Below, piece by piece: positions 47,501-58,104 of a DNA stretch of 64,000 nucleotides. Source of the DNA: Diospyros lotus (lineage: Eukaryota; Streptophyta; Magnoliopsida; Ericales; Ebenaceae). The notes below the pieces were generated by a model. It was not told where the DNA came from and searched no databases. It saw only the letters and a list, made by a program, of their open reading frames with translations. The stretch covers positions 11,113,669 through 11,177,668 of the forward strand of contig NC_068344.1 of NCBI RefSeq assembly GCF_014633365.1, in the 5' to 3' direction. The translations under genes were made by a program, and so were the position numbers. Within the stretch, counting starts at the first letter, position 1. Each line of letters starts with the position of its first letter.

Positions 47501-50500
47501 TGTATTCTTTTTAATATGTTGGTAAATTTTAATATATTGTATTATCAATAAATAATTAATGTTTAATTAATTATAATAGCTTAATAATTATATTTGTGTA
47601 TTTACAGAATTATATTAGGAATTGCTTATAATAATGTTAGTTAAATCTTAATAATTCTTTTCTAGTTAGAATTAATGAAAATAGATTCAATAAAAAAAAA
47701 CTGTAAATGTAACCCTAAAAACAAAAAAACCAAAGAAAAGAGAAAGAAGATAAGATAAGAGAAGATATGAGATATAAACAAATGTTATAGAACCAAGTGT
47801 ATATTATATTTTTATATACATTTTTATATAAAAATATATAGAATTAAATGTTGACCAAATATGCTTAGCTTAATGGTAAAACGGCTCTTCAAAATATAAA
47901 AATCTAAATGTTGTAGGTTAGAATCCTCACAAAAACAATATTTTTTTTCCTGAAATTGCAATGTTTTGATATTTATTTACTTATTGACTTATTTATTTAA
48001 AAATTATACATATTGATATTCAATTTATTATATAAAAATTCATATGGCTGTCAAAAGGTTATTTTTAATATAATGTTAATATTTTTATAAGATTATTTTT
48101 TATAAAATTGATATTATTTAGTCATTTAATTTGAATGAGTAAAACATTATTTCTTTATATATTTTTATTTTATACATATTGGCATATTGCTCAATTTACA
48201 TAATTAACTCAATTCATTTTATTCACGAGCTCATGGTTGAGCTAGCTCGGGAGCTCATTTCCAAGCCAATTTGTGAACTTGATCACAAGCCAACTCACGA
48301 GCCTTCGAGCCAGCTCACGAGCATACTATCTAGCAAGCTCACAAGCTTCATTTACGAGCCCATTTGTTGAGCCAACTCGCGAGCTAACGAGCTGAGTATT
48401 AGGTTGCTCGAGCTCGGCTTGTTTAACTTTACGAACTTTAAATCCAAGCTCAAGCTTACCTCATTTATGAACCGAACCAAACACAAACAAGCTTTTTTCG
48501 AGCCGAACGTCGAGCCGCTCGCGAGCAACTCGGCTCATTTACAGCCCTAACCCCAAGAGGAGAAGAAACTACCCATAGACCAATGCCCATCAATGTTCAC
48601 ACACTCACCAGAAATCACACTTTTACACAGCCTGTCTGGATCCTCAGCGAACCTCCATAACCACTTGCCTAAAAGCACTTTAACATACCACATTCCTTGT
48701 CTTCTATTTTTTGGGCACGGTGCAATTTTAAGGACTGCCTTGGAGAAAACAACATGCTTCTGGGACCAGTGTTTATAGGAGAAAATTTAAAGCAAAAGCT
48801 ATCTTCTTTTACACCTAAGCAAAGTTGACAACTAAAGTTGGGAGTTCATTTTTTGAACTTAGGAAAGAGACCCTTATAAGCAGCAATTATTGACCTCAGA
48901 CAAAACCCTTCTTACCTGGAGTTGTAACTCTGGTTTGGAGAGACCAGAGTACTGAAAGTTTTGATGTTTATTCCTAGAAATGTTCTTAGGGAGATTAATA
49001 AAAATCTCAAGTGCCAACAAATAATTCTCCCATTGAAATTGGAACAAAAACTAATATATAAGGAAATAATTCTTTTTCTTTTTAAAGAAAAACCAAGACA
49101 TGATAGGTTGTTGCTGAAGGCTGATGGCAGAATATCTGAGATAAAAATGAAACAAATTCCAGCTTTGTCACTTCTGAACTCTCATTGTTTAGAACAGTCT
49201 TATCCAGCCCCAATAATTTATAATTAGATGTTTGTGTAGCAAGACAGAAGCTCTACCATTTGAATTCTGAGCCATAGTTAGAGTCCCTTCTTTCTTCTAT
49301 CTATTTCCAAATCATGTCACCTTTTCCCTTGTCCAAGATTTAAGATCAATATGATGCACATACACAGTCAATAACATAAGTTACAACTTAAAAACTTTTT
49401 GAAAATTTTCACTTCTGATAATATTTGACTGTATGCTTTGCTTCAGATGTTAATGTTTGAAACATAGAAGGGAGAGAGAGAGGAACTTGGGGGCAGGAAG
49501 AGGGGGATAAAAGCATACCGTATAGAGAAACGGACTCTTTAAATAGCATGAAACTGCTATCAACTACTCGCTTCACAGATGAATGCATGCAGGAATAGAG
49601 TGTAGGTCCTGCACCTACTTTGCTTCCATGGGAAAGCAGAAGGAAACCCTGTAGCGTATTGAAGTATATTGCCATGTTCTCCTCAAGTTCTTTAACTTCT
49701 GGCCTTTCTCCAGTCCAAAGCATTCCAGCTGTATGGCAAATCATAACATGAAATATAATTCTATTGACCCCACACAGACAACAACATGGTAAGATGGAAA
49801 AAGCAACTTTTCTGCTAGCAAAGGAAATAAATGAAGAAAAGATCACAAGAGTGCACAGGCAGGCAACTCTTCTTCATCATTCTGATTCACAAACTAGGCT
49901 TGCTGTTTTCTCCTTCCATGTGAATCAGATTATTATGGAAAGTTCAGGCATTATACTATTCCGCTCGACATACACTAGCATTGAGGAAACAAAAATTCAG
50001 TGACCTTTAATATTGTTAAGCAAAACACAATTACTATACTTGCATCCAAGATAGATCCTTAGTCTAATTACTCGATCAGTGCAGTAAGAATACATGTTTT
50101 TTTATGGAAAGGTGTTGGGGTGGGGAAGGGGGTTGTCACCAGTGGGCCTACATACAACAATCAGTTAATAAATAGACACCTGGGTTTCTATACGTGTTTC
50201 TATCCCTAATTTGTTCACACGATCCCTATTCACGTGACCTTTCATGGCAGCATATTTTTTTCTGGTTAGAGTCACTTTATTTGTTGGTATTGCATTTTAT
50301 CTGAATGTTGGAAACCTTTTAGAGTGTAAAAGATATGAACAATTTACTTCATATCAACTTCCCAAAGTCATACTTTTTTACTGTGAATTTGTTCTATTTC
50401 AGATATGATCATATTCTTTTATTGTAGTTTCTTTTTACCTTTTGAATTGACAACTTATTTCATATCTATTTTTCAAAATTTTAATAAAAATTATATTTGG

Positions 50501-51392
50501 GCTTATTACTATTTAATATTATTAGGTATTTCAACACAAATAAAGTCGTCAAACATAATTTGAGTTTTTGTTTTCAATCTTGGAAACAGAACAGGTTGAA
50601 TTTTTATTTCTCCAACTGAAGACAGAAACTAAACACAAAAAAATGAAAACAAACACATGAAAAAAGACAACAAAATCAAATGAGCCCTAAGTTAACAACT
50701 ATGCCATTGTAACATGAACTCATCTTTGACATGAAGTATTATCAAATACAAGTTGTGATTACTGCTACAACCAACAAAAGGTCCAGCATTTTCAAAAGAC
50801 TACAAGAAAGACAACTTATCAAGCCTTAATCCCACTACGTGGGGAGTTGCTACACGAATTCAAGCTCGCCAGCCAGCATTTTCAAAGGACTAACAGGAAT
50901 TAATTTGAAGTATCCATAAAGAAAGGCCAACAACCAGGTTGAAATTGAGAGAAACCCATTGTACTAAACCTTAAAAGGAGCATATAACCCCCCCCCCCCC
51001 CCCCAAAAAAAAAGAGTCGAAATTGGAAGAGAGAACGGGAGATGTACCTATAGTGGCTTGCTTGGAAACTTGATCACCCATTTTAATAACCTCTTCCCAG
51101 CTAACTTTTTCATGAGATGAATCGGGGGCATGATCCAACACCTATATGCCGCATATTACTAATTTCTAATCAAACATCCTACATATATGTATGTATATAT
51201 ATATATAGATATATATACAGAGAGAGAGGGAGAGAGAGAGAGAGAGTGCGAGAGAGAGATGCATAAAAATGAACAAATATGAATAAAATCAAAACACAGA
51301 AAAGGGTTAATTTAAACCTGAAAGGTTTCATGGATGGTGTTCAGATGTTCAATCAGAATCCGATTCAGATTCTCCCTCGCCGTCTTTCCCAT
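38563..51392 (-). CDS. Cyclin-D1-binding protein 1 homologue (GCIP/CCNDBP1 family)
   Basis: Four exons on the minus strand: 51392-51318 (25 codons), 51141-51048, 49728-49519 and 39275-38563. Junctions are GT-AG and in phase, giving 363 residues, a normal length for the family. It starts [20 protein letters not shown]. Exon 2 includes [18 protein letters not shown]; exon 3 gives [19 protein letters not shown] and [20 protein letters not shown]; exon 4 opens [20 protein letters not shown] and ends in a helical region ([19 protein letters not shown]). The protein is predicted all-helical with an acidic serine-rich linker ([13 protein letters not shown]). Animal GCIP binds D-type cyclins and bHLH proteins; the plant function is unestablished. 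Intron 3 is 10.2 kb and contains a fold-back hAT element. No lesion seen in the exons. Confidence 0.9.
39370..39803. repeat. Approximately 120-bp direct repeat interrupted by a SINE-like insert
   Basis: The segment 39375-39506 (agcacgacacgttatataat ... tagcacatgaca) reappears at 39683-39803 (agcacatgacaagttataaa ... gtcaagcctgttaa) with a few substitutions. The two copies flank the SINE-like unit at 39507-39680. Confidence 0.8.
39507..39680 (+). mobile_element. tRNA-derived SINE-like insertion
   Basis: The unit has A-box-like ggtcggatggc and B-box-like aagttcgatttc about 50 bp apart. It is flanked by aatagcacatgaca (39493-39506 and 39681-39694), like the long target duplication of a LINE-mobilised SINE. 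It is GC-richer than its surroundings. Confidence 0.6.
40965..41036 (-). other. tRNA-like segment in left arm
   Basis: On the minus strand TAGCTTAATGGTAA (A-box-like) is followed about 40 bases later by GGTTCGAATCC (B-box match). Overall it cannot be folded confidently as a functional tRNA. Confidence 0.4.
41278..43410 (-). mobile_element. RTE-type LINE, 5'-truncated, inserted in the left arm
   Basis: The element ends 3' in the conserved RTE tail and a (GTT)n repeat (plus: acaacaacaacaac at 41278). The right arm runs uninterrupted across the corresponding site, so the boundaries follow from comparison: ctgtaaata continues directly to ataattattaagc apart from a few bases. The endonuclease domain is missing. 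Confidence 0.9.
41308..43294 (-). pseudogene. RTE LINE reverse transcriptase polyprotein, lightly damaged
   Basis: Read 5' to 3' on the minus strand: a basic linker ([20 protein letters not shown]), [72 protein letters not shown], then the active site [15 protein letters not shown]-terminal region of LINE type follows ([31 protein letters not shown]) and the frame ends IHVADPT. Both catalytic aspartates of FADD are intact. Lesions are one frame change near 42840-42910, a TGA at 42511-42513 where tryptophan is expected, and a TGA at 41872-41874. The N-terminal endonuclease is absent, so it is a dead-on-arrival copy. Confidence 0.92.
44701..45474 (+). pseudogene. hAT transposase 5' portion, left-arm copy and loop
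   Basis: From an ATG at 44701 the frame reads an acidic N-terminus and then a BED-type zinc-finger region: [20 protein letters not shown] followed by [20 protein letters not shown]. The first expected cysteine of the finger is a tyrosine, and a one-base deletion near 44977 shifts the frame just before the histidine-cysteine pair. After an AT-rich, probably intronic, stretch (about 45005-45150), 45175-45447 encodes the N-terminal part of the transposase: [40 protein letters not shown]. Another frame change follows before [11 protein letters not shown] in the loop, the start of the hAT catalytic core. The rest of the core and the dimerisation domain are absent. Confidence 0.85.
45481..46133 (-). 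pseudogene. hAT transposase 5' portion, right-arm inverted copy
   Basis: This is the reverse-complement copy of 44701-45351. On the minus strand the start codon (46133-46131) and the BED-finger coding are recognisable. Unlike the left copy, the frame stays intact through the histidine-cysteine part of the finger and then meets a TAA near 45833-45835. Small deletions near 46075 also disturb the N-terminus. The two copies therefore carry different lesions. Confidence 0.8.
47861..47929 (+). other. tRNA-like segment in right arm
   Basis: Mirror copy of 40965-41036. The A-box-like TAGCTTAATGGTAA is intact, while the B-box reads GGTTAGAATCC, one mismatch from consensus. Confidence 0.4.
48411..48549. 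repeat. hAT terminal region, right end only
   Basis: A subterminal block with repeated GAGC/GCTC motifs leads to CGGCTCATTTACAGCCCTA. On the minus strand it begins TAGGGCTGTAAATGAGCCGA, as in common plant hAT termini. The next 8 bases (accccaag) are the potential target duplication; no copy is seen at the left border. Confidence 0.7.
48550..49518 (-). other. GCIP-homologue intron 3, 5' part
   Basis: Single-copy looking intron between the hAT element and exon 3. No feature recognised. It begins at the donor CTCTATACG/gtatgc (minus strand). Confidence 0.5.
50821..50866 (-). repeat. RTE LINE 3'-end scrap
   Basis: aagccttaatcccactacg then tggggagttgctacacgaattc is the RTE 3'-end core with small changes. 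It lies in intron 2 of the GCIP homologue. Confidence 0.5.
50988..51013. repeat. C(n)A(n) composite homopolymer in intron 2
   Basis: About 17 C followed by 9 A; on the minus strand this is T then G, the same motif as in the PSS1 introns. Confidence 0.95.
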
Positions 51393-51650
51393 CTTTCTCT
51401 CTCTCTGGGGAAGGGTTTTGGTTTTGGTTTTGGTTTTGGTTATGGCTGCAGGGTGGGGGATCGAGTTCTACTCGCCCCGGCGGGGCGGGGGGGGGGGGGG
51501 GAATCAAACGGCGTCGTGTTGGATTCCAGCAGCCGTCTGTCAGAATTGACAGTCAGGCACATCCTTAGCCGCAAGATCTTCCATGCTGGTCTACGAGAAG
51601 GAAGGGACGTGATTGCATTTTTCAAAAAAGGGTAAATTATCACTCACATA
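51393..51650 (-). promoter_or_regulatory. 5' leader and promoter-proximal region of the GCIP homologue
   Basis: Immediately upstream of the start codon on the minus strand lie a GA-rich leader, an imperfect (CCAAAA)n run (plus 51415-51440) and a C tract (plus G run, 51487-51501). No clear TATA box was identified. The transcription start is unknown. Confidence 0.4.
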
Positions 51651-53102
51651 CACATTTTTACTTTCTTTTTAATTTTGGACTGAATTTTGAGTCATGCTAC
51701 AATACCTGAAAGAGATTTACGCACAAATTGATTAAAAAATTACCAGACCATGCAGTGGGCGAACTTCATCACAGATGAAATCTGCTGGGCAGACTTCAAC
51801 ACAGTTGAAGTACACCTCGTTAACTTCGGGATGAAATTCACCCAAATTTTATTTAAACGGGCATACAGAATTTTCAAGACGAGACGGCAATTTCAAGATG
51901 AGAATATTTTTTATATTTGATATCTTTAGTCATCTCGTACGTCAACTAATTCGGATAAAGTAGAATAATCCCTGAATTTTTTATCTTATCAACTGTAGCA
52001 TTCAATTTTAATTTTGAATCAGCTTCTAATTTTATCAATAATAACATTTTACTTTAAACTTGAAAGGTTTTGTGGAGCAATTACAAAAACTCTTGCGATA
52101 AGAATGGATCACTTAGCATGAAAGAACAACATCCAAACCAAAGCCTATCTAATCCAAAGAGTCACAGATGCACTTATTGTTGTCTACATACAATAATAAA
52201 ATTTATTTACTGGGAAATAGTTTTCAAGCCGTTAGAATTTTTCAAGAAAGAAAACGATTAGAGATTATAGAGCATTTCTTATACAAATATTTCGATACTT
52301 AACTCAAATTTTTATTTTCAGAAAAGATAGTAGAGTTCTTTTATGAGTAAATATGACTTATCTTTGAGGAATAAGGACTCTCCTATCAAAGAAGAGATAT
52401 AAGCCTTATCCTTTTGTGAGATTACTGAAGGGAATTTTGGAGTTATTTGTTTGCACTTCTTTACTAGGAATACCTTGTGGGAGAGTCTTTCGAGAGACCT
52501 TATGACTCTTGAAGCTATTTTTTTGTGGAAGTTTATTGAGACTCTCTTGGGGACCCCATGGCCGAGAAGGTCTCCTAAGGCCTTTTCATAAGAGATTTTT
52601 CTTCTATTCTTTATGGTTTATCTTTAGCTTTTGATTTTGTTGTTTGTGGTTTTATGCAACTCACAAAATTGTACAACTATACACAATCAAGACAAATAAT
52701 AAAGTTTATACTAGGTAAATGCCTATTTTCTAACTTACATTTAAACCCAATAAATTCCACCAACTCTCAATTATTCCTTTCATTCACAAAGATAATAAAT
52801 TTATTATTTCTTCATTAATTTCTCAAGACCACGGATCACCTTAAATACATATATTATTTGCTATATCATTTTCCCAAAAATATGGGTTGTTACAATAGAG
52901 GCCTTGATTTCATTATGAGATGATGAAAAAGTCATTAAAAGTTAATGGCATGCCTAAATGCAATTTCCATAAAGTTATTTTAAAGGGACAGAATCGGTCA
53001 ACCAACCTTGGAGGTTATCGACTGGATCAAGGCCAAAACCAGTCGACAGGTTGAAATTCGGTCAATCGACTCGTGTTAAACGATCGATAGTTCCTTTAGA
53101 AC
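51651..53102. other. Intergenic DNA without recognised gene
   Basis: AT-rich, with no domain-bearing frame. Short repeats on gtcgac/ggtcaat (52995-53090) lie just left of the solo LTR. AGAAC at 53098-53102 is its target site. Confidence 0.5.
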
Positions 53103-55627
53103 TATAACGCCCCGATTTCCCGAGCGCGTTATAATTTGGGACAATTCTGAGACAAATTTTTTTTTTTCTTTCAAACACTAAAGCTAAACCACATCATACC
53201 TTGAATCCGTCCCAGAATTCCCATTCATTTATCTCAAAAGATAATTACTATACATCAAATGCGGAAGCAATGATCGAAACCTGATATCTTAACATTAATC
53301 ATAAATAAATTCTTACATCTTCAACATTCCTCAAAACGTTCAAAATCTAAAGTAACAGAACTTAAATACAGGGGCTACGTTACATACATTTCATTTCTCA
53401 TGCACTCTGCTAAGTGCCATTTCATACCTCATTTATCCTTGTATCTGCTACAATCTCCACCTGGAACGTTTGAATATTCTAGGGGCGAAACCCAAGTTAG
53501 ATGATGAATCATCTAAGTAAGGGTACATAATGCTATGTCATGTGTGTATGCAATGTCTTACCTCGTAGGTGTCAACTGCACCCCTTATGCTACCTATCAT
53601 TTTAGTGCCCCCTCTATCGAAGCCGAGGTGTATGGGTGCACCCTTGGTAAGTAGCGGTGCCAGTTCGTACTCCCCACGGCCTCAAATGCAAGTAATCAAT
53701 GATATCAATGTATATTTATGCATTTCATAGTCATGTCATGTATGCAGTTTACGTGATGGATACATATCAGGGTATGCCAATATGATAAAAACATTTTCGA
53801 GGAACATAAATCACTTATAACCCAACCATTTTTTGTAAAACTAACTTTAATTGGGGAGTACCACTTACCTTCTCATGCTTATCGAGCTAACTCGATATTC
53901 ATGCCTTGCCTCATGCTTTGCCTCGATTTGCATGCCAACCTCAAAATTTGCACAAGTCTCTTTAACTTAACCCTCAAAGCATCCTAATCACCATAATTAT
54001 TTAAATAAACATTAAAACCTATTTTTTCATAATTTCTAACATTTTTCTTAATTTTCTTTATTTTCCTCAATAAATCCAAACTAAATATTTCTAAACTATT
54101 TTCTCAAATATTTCTCTACGACAATTCCTAAAATAATTTTCTTGAAATTTTGAAATTTTTAGAAAATTTTGCTTACCTTGACTTAGCATCTTTGGCTTCC
54201 TCGGTTTGCGTGTCATATCCTCAAAACGCGTGCTCGAGCCGTTTTTCTTGCCAAAATCTCTGAAATTTTACTGAATCCCCAAATCCCATTTTTCAAGATT
54301 TTTCTAACATTTTTTCTATTTTTTTTTCTTTTCTTTTTCTTTCTTTTTCTTTTTTTGTTTTTCTTCTTCTTCTTCTTCTTCTTCTTCTTCCCTTCTCCTT
54401 CTTCTTCTTCCTCTACACCGTGCTTGCAACTCCCGCGCGCTCCAGCCACCGCTGCCACCACCGCGAGCTGCCACTCGGCCCTCCACCGGCCACATCAGCC
54501 TCACCGGACCTTGGCTCCTCGCACACACCGCCGCGCGCGGCCACCTGTTTGCTGCCCAGCCGCCGCGAGCTTGCGACCATGGCTGTCGCTGCGAGCTCAC
54601 GGCTCCTCTTGCCGCCTTCCGACCGCCACCGAGCTTCCTTAAACCCGCCGCAGCTCCGTCTTCCATGCTCGCCGTGCTTGCTGCTCGCGGATCTGCTCGC
54701 TGCAATGCGCCGCCATGGCAGCCCCTGCTCGAGCTTGCGGCTACAACTGGCCACTCCTTGGCCGATCATTCCCTCTCACGAGCTAGCTCTCTCTTTCTCT
54801 CAATCTCTCTCTCTCTCTCTTTCCCGTTCATCTTGGAGCTCTGCTTCTTTCGGCCAAGACTGCTGCCAATTTATAGGCAGTGGCTTCACATAATTTTTAC
54901 TGTTGAATTGCTTGCCCACCACACACATCATTTAATATGAAAATCTCCACAAATCCTGCTGCGATATCCTTAAATCTCACTGCCACAATCTCCCAATTTT
55001 CAGCCAAAAATCTCGGCCATTCACAGAAGCTATTTCTGCCATTCACGCTCATATGCACGTGCATATATATATATAAATAACTATTTATTACACTTTAAAT
55101 TAAGAGAAATTATATATTAAACCCCAATTTTATTTTATCATAATATCACTTAGGTAATTTTCTTATTGCAACCATGCCCTCAAACACTGATTAAACTTGT
55201 ATTTTAATACCGAAAATCCACAATTAATAACTTAAATTTTACTCGATATAGATGATTTTTGCCCCAATAACCTTACCGGGCTACCGATTCATCCCAAAAC
55301 TACTGAAGGGTTGTTCCTTACGCAAAACCGAAGCCTCCCTAGGGTTCCGTTGATTTTTTGAGAGTCTCCTACAATGATTCGATTTTTCAGCCTAAATGAC
55401 AGCTATATTTTAGCTGTACCGAAAATTGTTCCCGATCCGATTTCTTTCGATACCATAAATTCTAACTCGGAACGCATATCGAGACCATATCATTTTTCTT
55501 AGACAATTTCACTCCGAGGCATTCCCTGTAGTCGATTCGGTATGTATAACTACTATCAAATTAATTTTTTGGTATTTTAAACTTATTAAAATTACGTGGC
55601 AATCTTATCTAAACATGGGGTATTACA
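53103..55627 (-). repeat. Solo LTR, about 2.5 kb, with AGAAC target duplication
   Basis: On the minus strand it starts TGTAATACCCCATG and ends CGGGGCGTTATA (canonical TG/CA mutated at that end). AGAAC flanks both sides (53098-53102 and 55628-55632), so the interior was lost by LTR-LTR recombination. The left part aligns by eye with 62097 onward. The LTR contains a TTC/CTT array (54310-54415), then a GC- and CpG-rich block (about 54416-54740) and a CT repeat near 54790-54820. It encodes no recognisable protein. Direction follows the minus-strand elements whose ends it resembles and is less certain. Confidence 0.88.
54310..54415. repeat. Pyrimidine tract with (CTT)n array inside the solo LTR
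   Basis: T/C-only sequence on the plus strand, purine-only on the minus strand, for about 100 bp. The second LTR copy has a comparable tract at about 63260-63345. Confidence 0.9.
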
Positions 55628-55632
55628 AGAAC

Positions 55633-55812
55633 TATAACCTATTTTTATTGTAGAGTGTCACGATCTTTTATCATTTCTACAATCGATTTTGAGGGCACAT
55701 GGTAGAGAAGGACAACAGGAAGACAGTGTGCATCCAACATGCCTTTCCACTATCCCCTCTCTCTCTCCTCGTCATTTGTCTCATCTATGGGACAATTAGG
55801 GTTTTGGGTATT
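55633..55812. other. Short spacer between solo LTR and Ty3 element
   Basis: No feature recognised; includes a short CT repeat near 55757-55770. Confidence 0.4.
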
Positions 55813-56066
55813 TGTAACGACCCCAATGACGACAACCAGTGGGGTTGTTAACTCCTTTGTAGTGTTCACACTACATTTGCTCACTTGCCCTCTTTCTTTC
55901 AATTTCTTTCACTTTGGCCCTCTTTCCTCAAGTCCTTTGGTTCTCTGAATTATAATTGATTCCACAAGCTTTGAAAAATTACATTTTTGCCCCGAAGTTT
56001 TGAAAAAATTCACTTAGACCCCAAAATAATTATACTCAAGTTCTTAAGAAATTTTCGAGTATTACA
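55813..56066 (-). repeat. Probable 3' LTR of the decayed Ty3 element
   Basis: On the minus strand TGTAATACTCG follows a purine tract (aaagagtggtgaa), and the segment ends GGGGTCGTTACA. TGTAA/TTACA termini and the polypurine tract support an LTR of 254 bp. Confidence 0.6.
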
Positions 56067-56221
56067 TTCACCACTCTTTAAAGAAATTTTATCCTCAAAA
56101 TTTACACCTGACTAATTAATTAACTAAGGGAGAACACAACTCATTACCTCATTTCAAATAATCTTGTCTGAAGCAAAATATTGCCATTGGCTTATTTCTC
56201 AAGTCGATAGATACTACCCTC

Positions 56222-58099
56222 TGAAAGTAAAAGAAAATCGTTACAGGGCAAACAACATAATTCAAAATTTTGAGTCTTATCCTGATCCCACTGATTGGAT
56301 CAATGTCGAAATTAAAACAATCACATACATAATAAAATAAATCTAAGTTTTAGATTTTCGAGTCGTTTGCGAATCTAAGCCGTCCAAGCGTCCAGCCTCT
56401 AACTCGTGATACGCGGCACGCTTTCGTTGGCAATAAAAGCAGAATGGAAGTGCTAACTTCTTCTCATTTTCGCGACTTATGTATGGATGGAAATAACCTC
56501 CACGTTTTGAATCGATGTGGAAAAGAAATGAGAGAGAGTGAATGACAATTTTTCAACTATTGAAAAAAACACAAAATCATTCATTAATTTGGGCAACCCA
56601 TAAATGGATATTTATAGAGGAGCATGGCCTCCTAGGGTTTCCAAAACTCTAGTGAATATGGGTCGACCCATTTATTCTGGTCCAACTAGTAATTAATTAA
56701 GTGGTCCAAATCCAATTATAAGTTTAAATAAAATATTTGGTCCAATTCTAATTTAACCCAAATATAATATTTAATTTAATATTTGACCAAAATCTAATTT
56801 AGCCCAAACATAATATTTAATTTAATATTTGGCTCAAATACTTTATTTAGCCCAAATATTAATTTAAACCCAAATATATTTTATTTCCTATTTGTTACTC
56901 CAATAAATAGAAAATTATTAAATTAGAAACTCCTTCCTAATTTAATCAATTGTCATTTTAGGAAACTTTTTTCTTTATGACAACCACTCGTCATATCAAC
57001 GTTATTACATCTATTTGTTATTTTTTCGTAAGAACTTACGACGACACAACTTCTTACCGAAATGTCCCATTTAACCACATGTCCGCTCTCCTAGTTTAAG
57101 TCAAGAACTGTACCTATTGCGTATGACTCATTAGGCTTCCGAATATATTTGCAATGTGTCGGTATGAACACATAAGACAATATTGGCCTTTAGAAAGGCG
57201 CCTACCCAATTATTTAGAAGGATTCATAATCTGCAAACAACTTTTCACAAGCATGGTTACCGTGTAATTTGATCATCTCGTCAATGTATCTTCTGTGATC
57301 TCAAGTCTGGCGATGTGTTGCTTGATTACGATCACATGAGTTTTCTTCGATTATCCGGATATTTTCACTTAATAGAAAATGAATTAATAACTCTTTATTG
57401 TTCTCTTTCACCATGGCCATAGATTTAAGGTGAATATCCACTGAATGGGCCTTAGATACATCATCCTCTATCAAGGGATAGATGAGTCTCATCTTAGTTA
57501 TGCACCCATCTCCAAAAGCCTCACAATATGCCCAATGATCGCCCACGTGCAATCTTTGTCTAGGCCCATTGAAACTATGTCAAAACATACCGATCTTCTA
57601 ATGAGATGACCATGACAACCTCAAGTCCAAGGATTAGTTACATCCATCTCGTATGAGAATTCCATCAACATATAATCAAAATGGATTCTCAGGGAGAGTC
57701 ATGTCCAGTGACACGTTTTCTAACATTGATCACCTATGTATTTGTTTAGGCATCTCCATGCTTATAGATGTGAGACCCCTATTGCTATCACATAACAAAA
57801 ACATAGCACATACAAGTCTTACTGCAATTGTCAATGTCTATTCTTGACATTGCTACGACTTGAGACATTTAATGATGTCTAGAAACTGTGATACATCATC
57901 TCACATCTTTATAGATTAATCACAGTATATATCATATGGACTTATATCTAGTTTCATCAAGTCATTATAATAATAACAAGAAACTAATAGAACAACTTCT
58001 TATGTAATTGAATAAATCTTTATTTAATAATAAATATGATTGCAATTGTCAGTATATTACATGCCCAATCTGATTGGGTCTAGAACACCTACACTAACA
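56222..58099. mobile_element. 1.88-kb LTR-like insertion with CCCTC target duplication
   Basis: CCCTC at 56217-56221 and again at 58100-58104 bracket a segment beginning TGAAAGTAAAAG and ending CACCTACACTAACA, that is TG...CA termini. It has no recognisable coding domain and contains an aataaatctttatttaat run (about 58010) that could serve as a polyadenylation region. It is best explained as a long solo LTR or a non-autonomous LTR element. It interrupts the 3' end of the Ty3 element. Confidence 0.7.
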
Positions 58100-58104
58100 C
58101 CCTC

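Larger units (their letters stand above)
40489..48549. mobile_element. Fold-back hAT element (large inverted repeat) in GCIP-homologue intron 3
   Basis: The left arm (40489-45351, excluding the LINE at 41278-43410) is the reverse complement of the right arm (45481 to about 48411), separated by a 129-bp loop (45352-45480). Each arm holds the same order from outside in: a block rich in GAGCTCG-type motifs, AT-rich DNA, a tRNA-like segment, AT-rich DNA, a CT-rich leader and the 5' part of a hAT transposase gene. The right end extends 138 bp further than the left and terminates in TTAGGGCTGTAAATGAGCC on the minus strand, a hAT-type terminus; the left terminus is lost. Paired length is about 2.7 kb. 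Arms differ by scattered substitutions and small indels. Confidence 0.88.

Noticed and set aside
40489..48549. Interpretation of the large inverted repeat as two independent hAT insertions in opposite orientation
   Set aside because: The arms meet around a short loop at matching internal positions of the same gene, with no terminal sequences or target duplication at the centre. A fold-back duplication fits better.
49729..49846. Extension of the GCIP-homologue exon-3 frame upstream to 49846
   Set aside because: A good acceptor (gccatacag) at 49729-49730 on the minus strand, together with family length and phase with exon 2, places the exon start at 49728.
54213..54769. Minus-strand frames rich in lysine, arginine, serine and glycine, and their plus-strand counterparts up to 54940
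   Set aside because: They read through a CTT/GAA microsatellite and a GC-rich block inside the solo LTR, in several frames at once, with no domain. Low-complexity artefacts.
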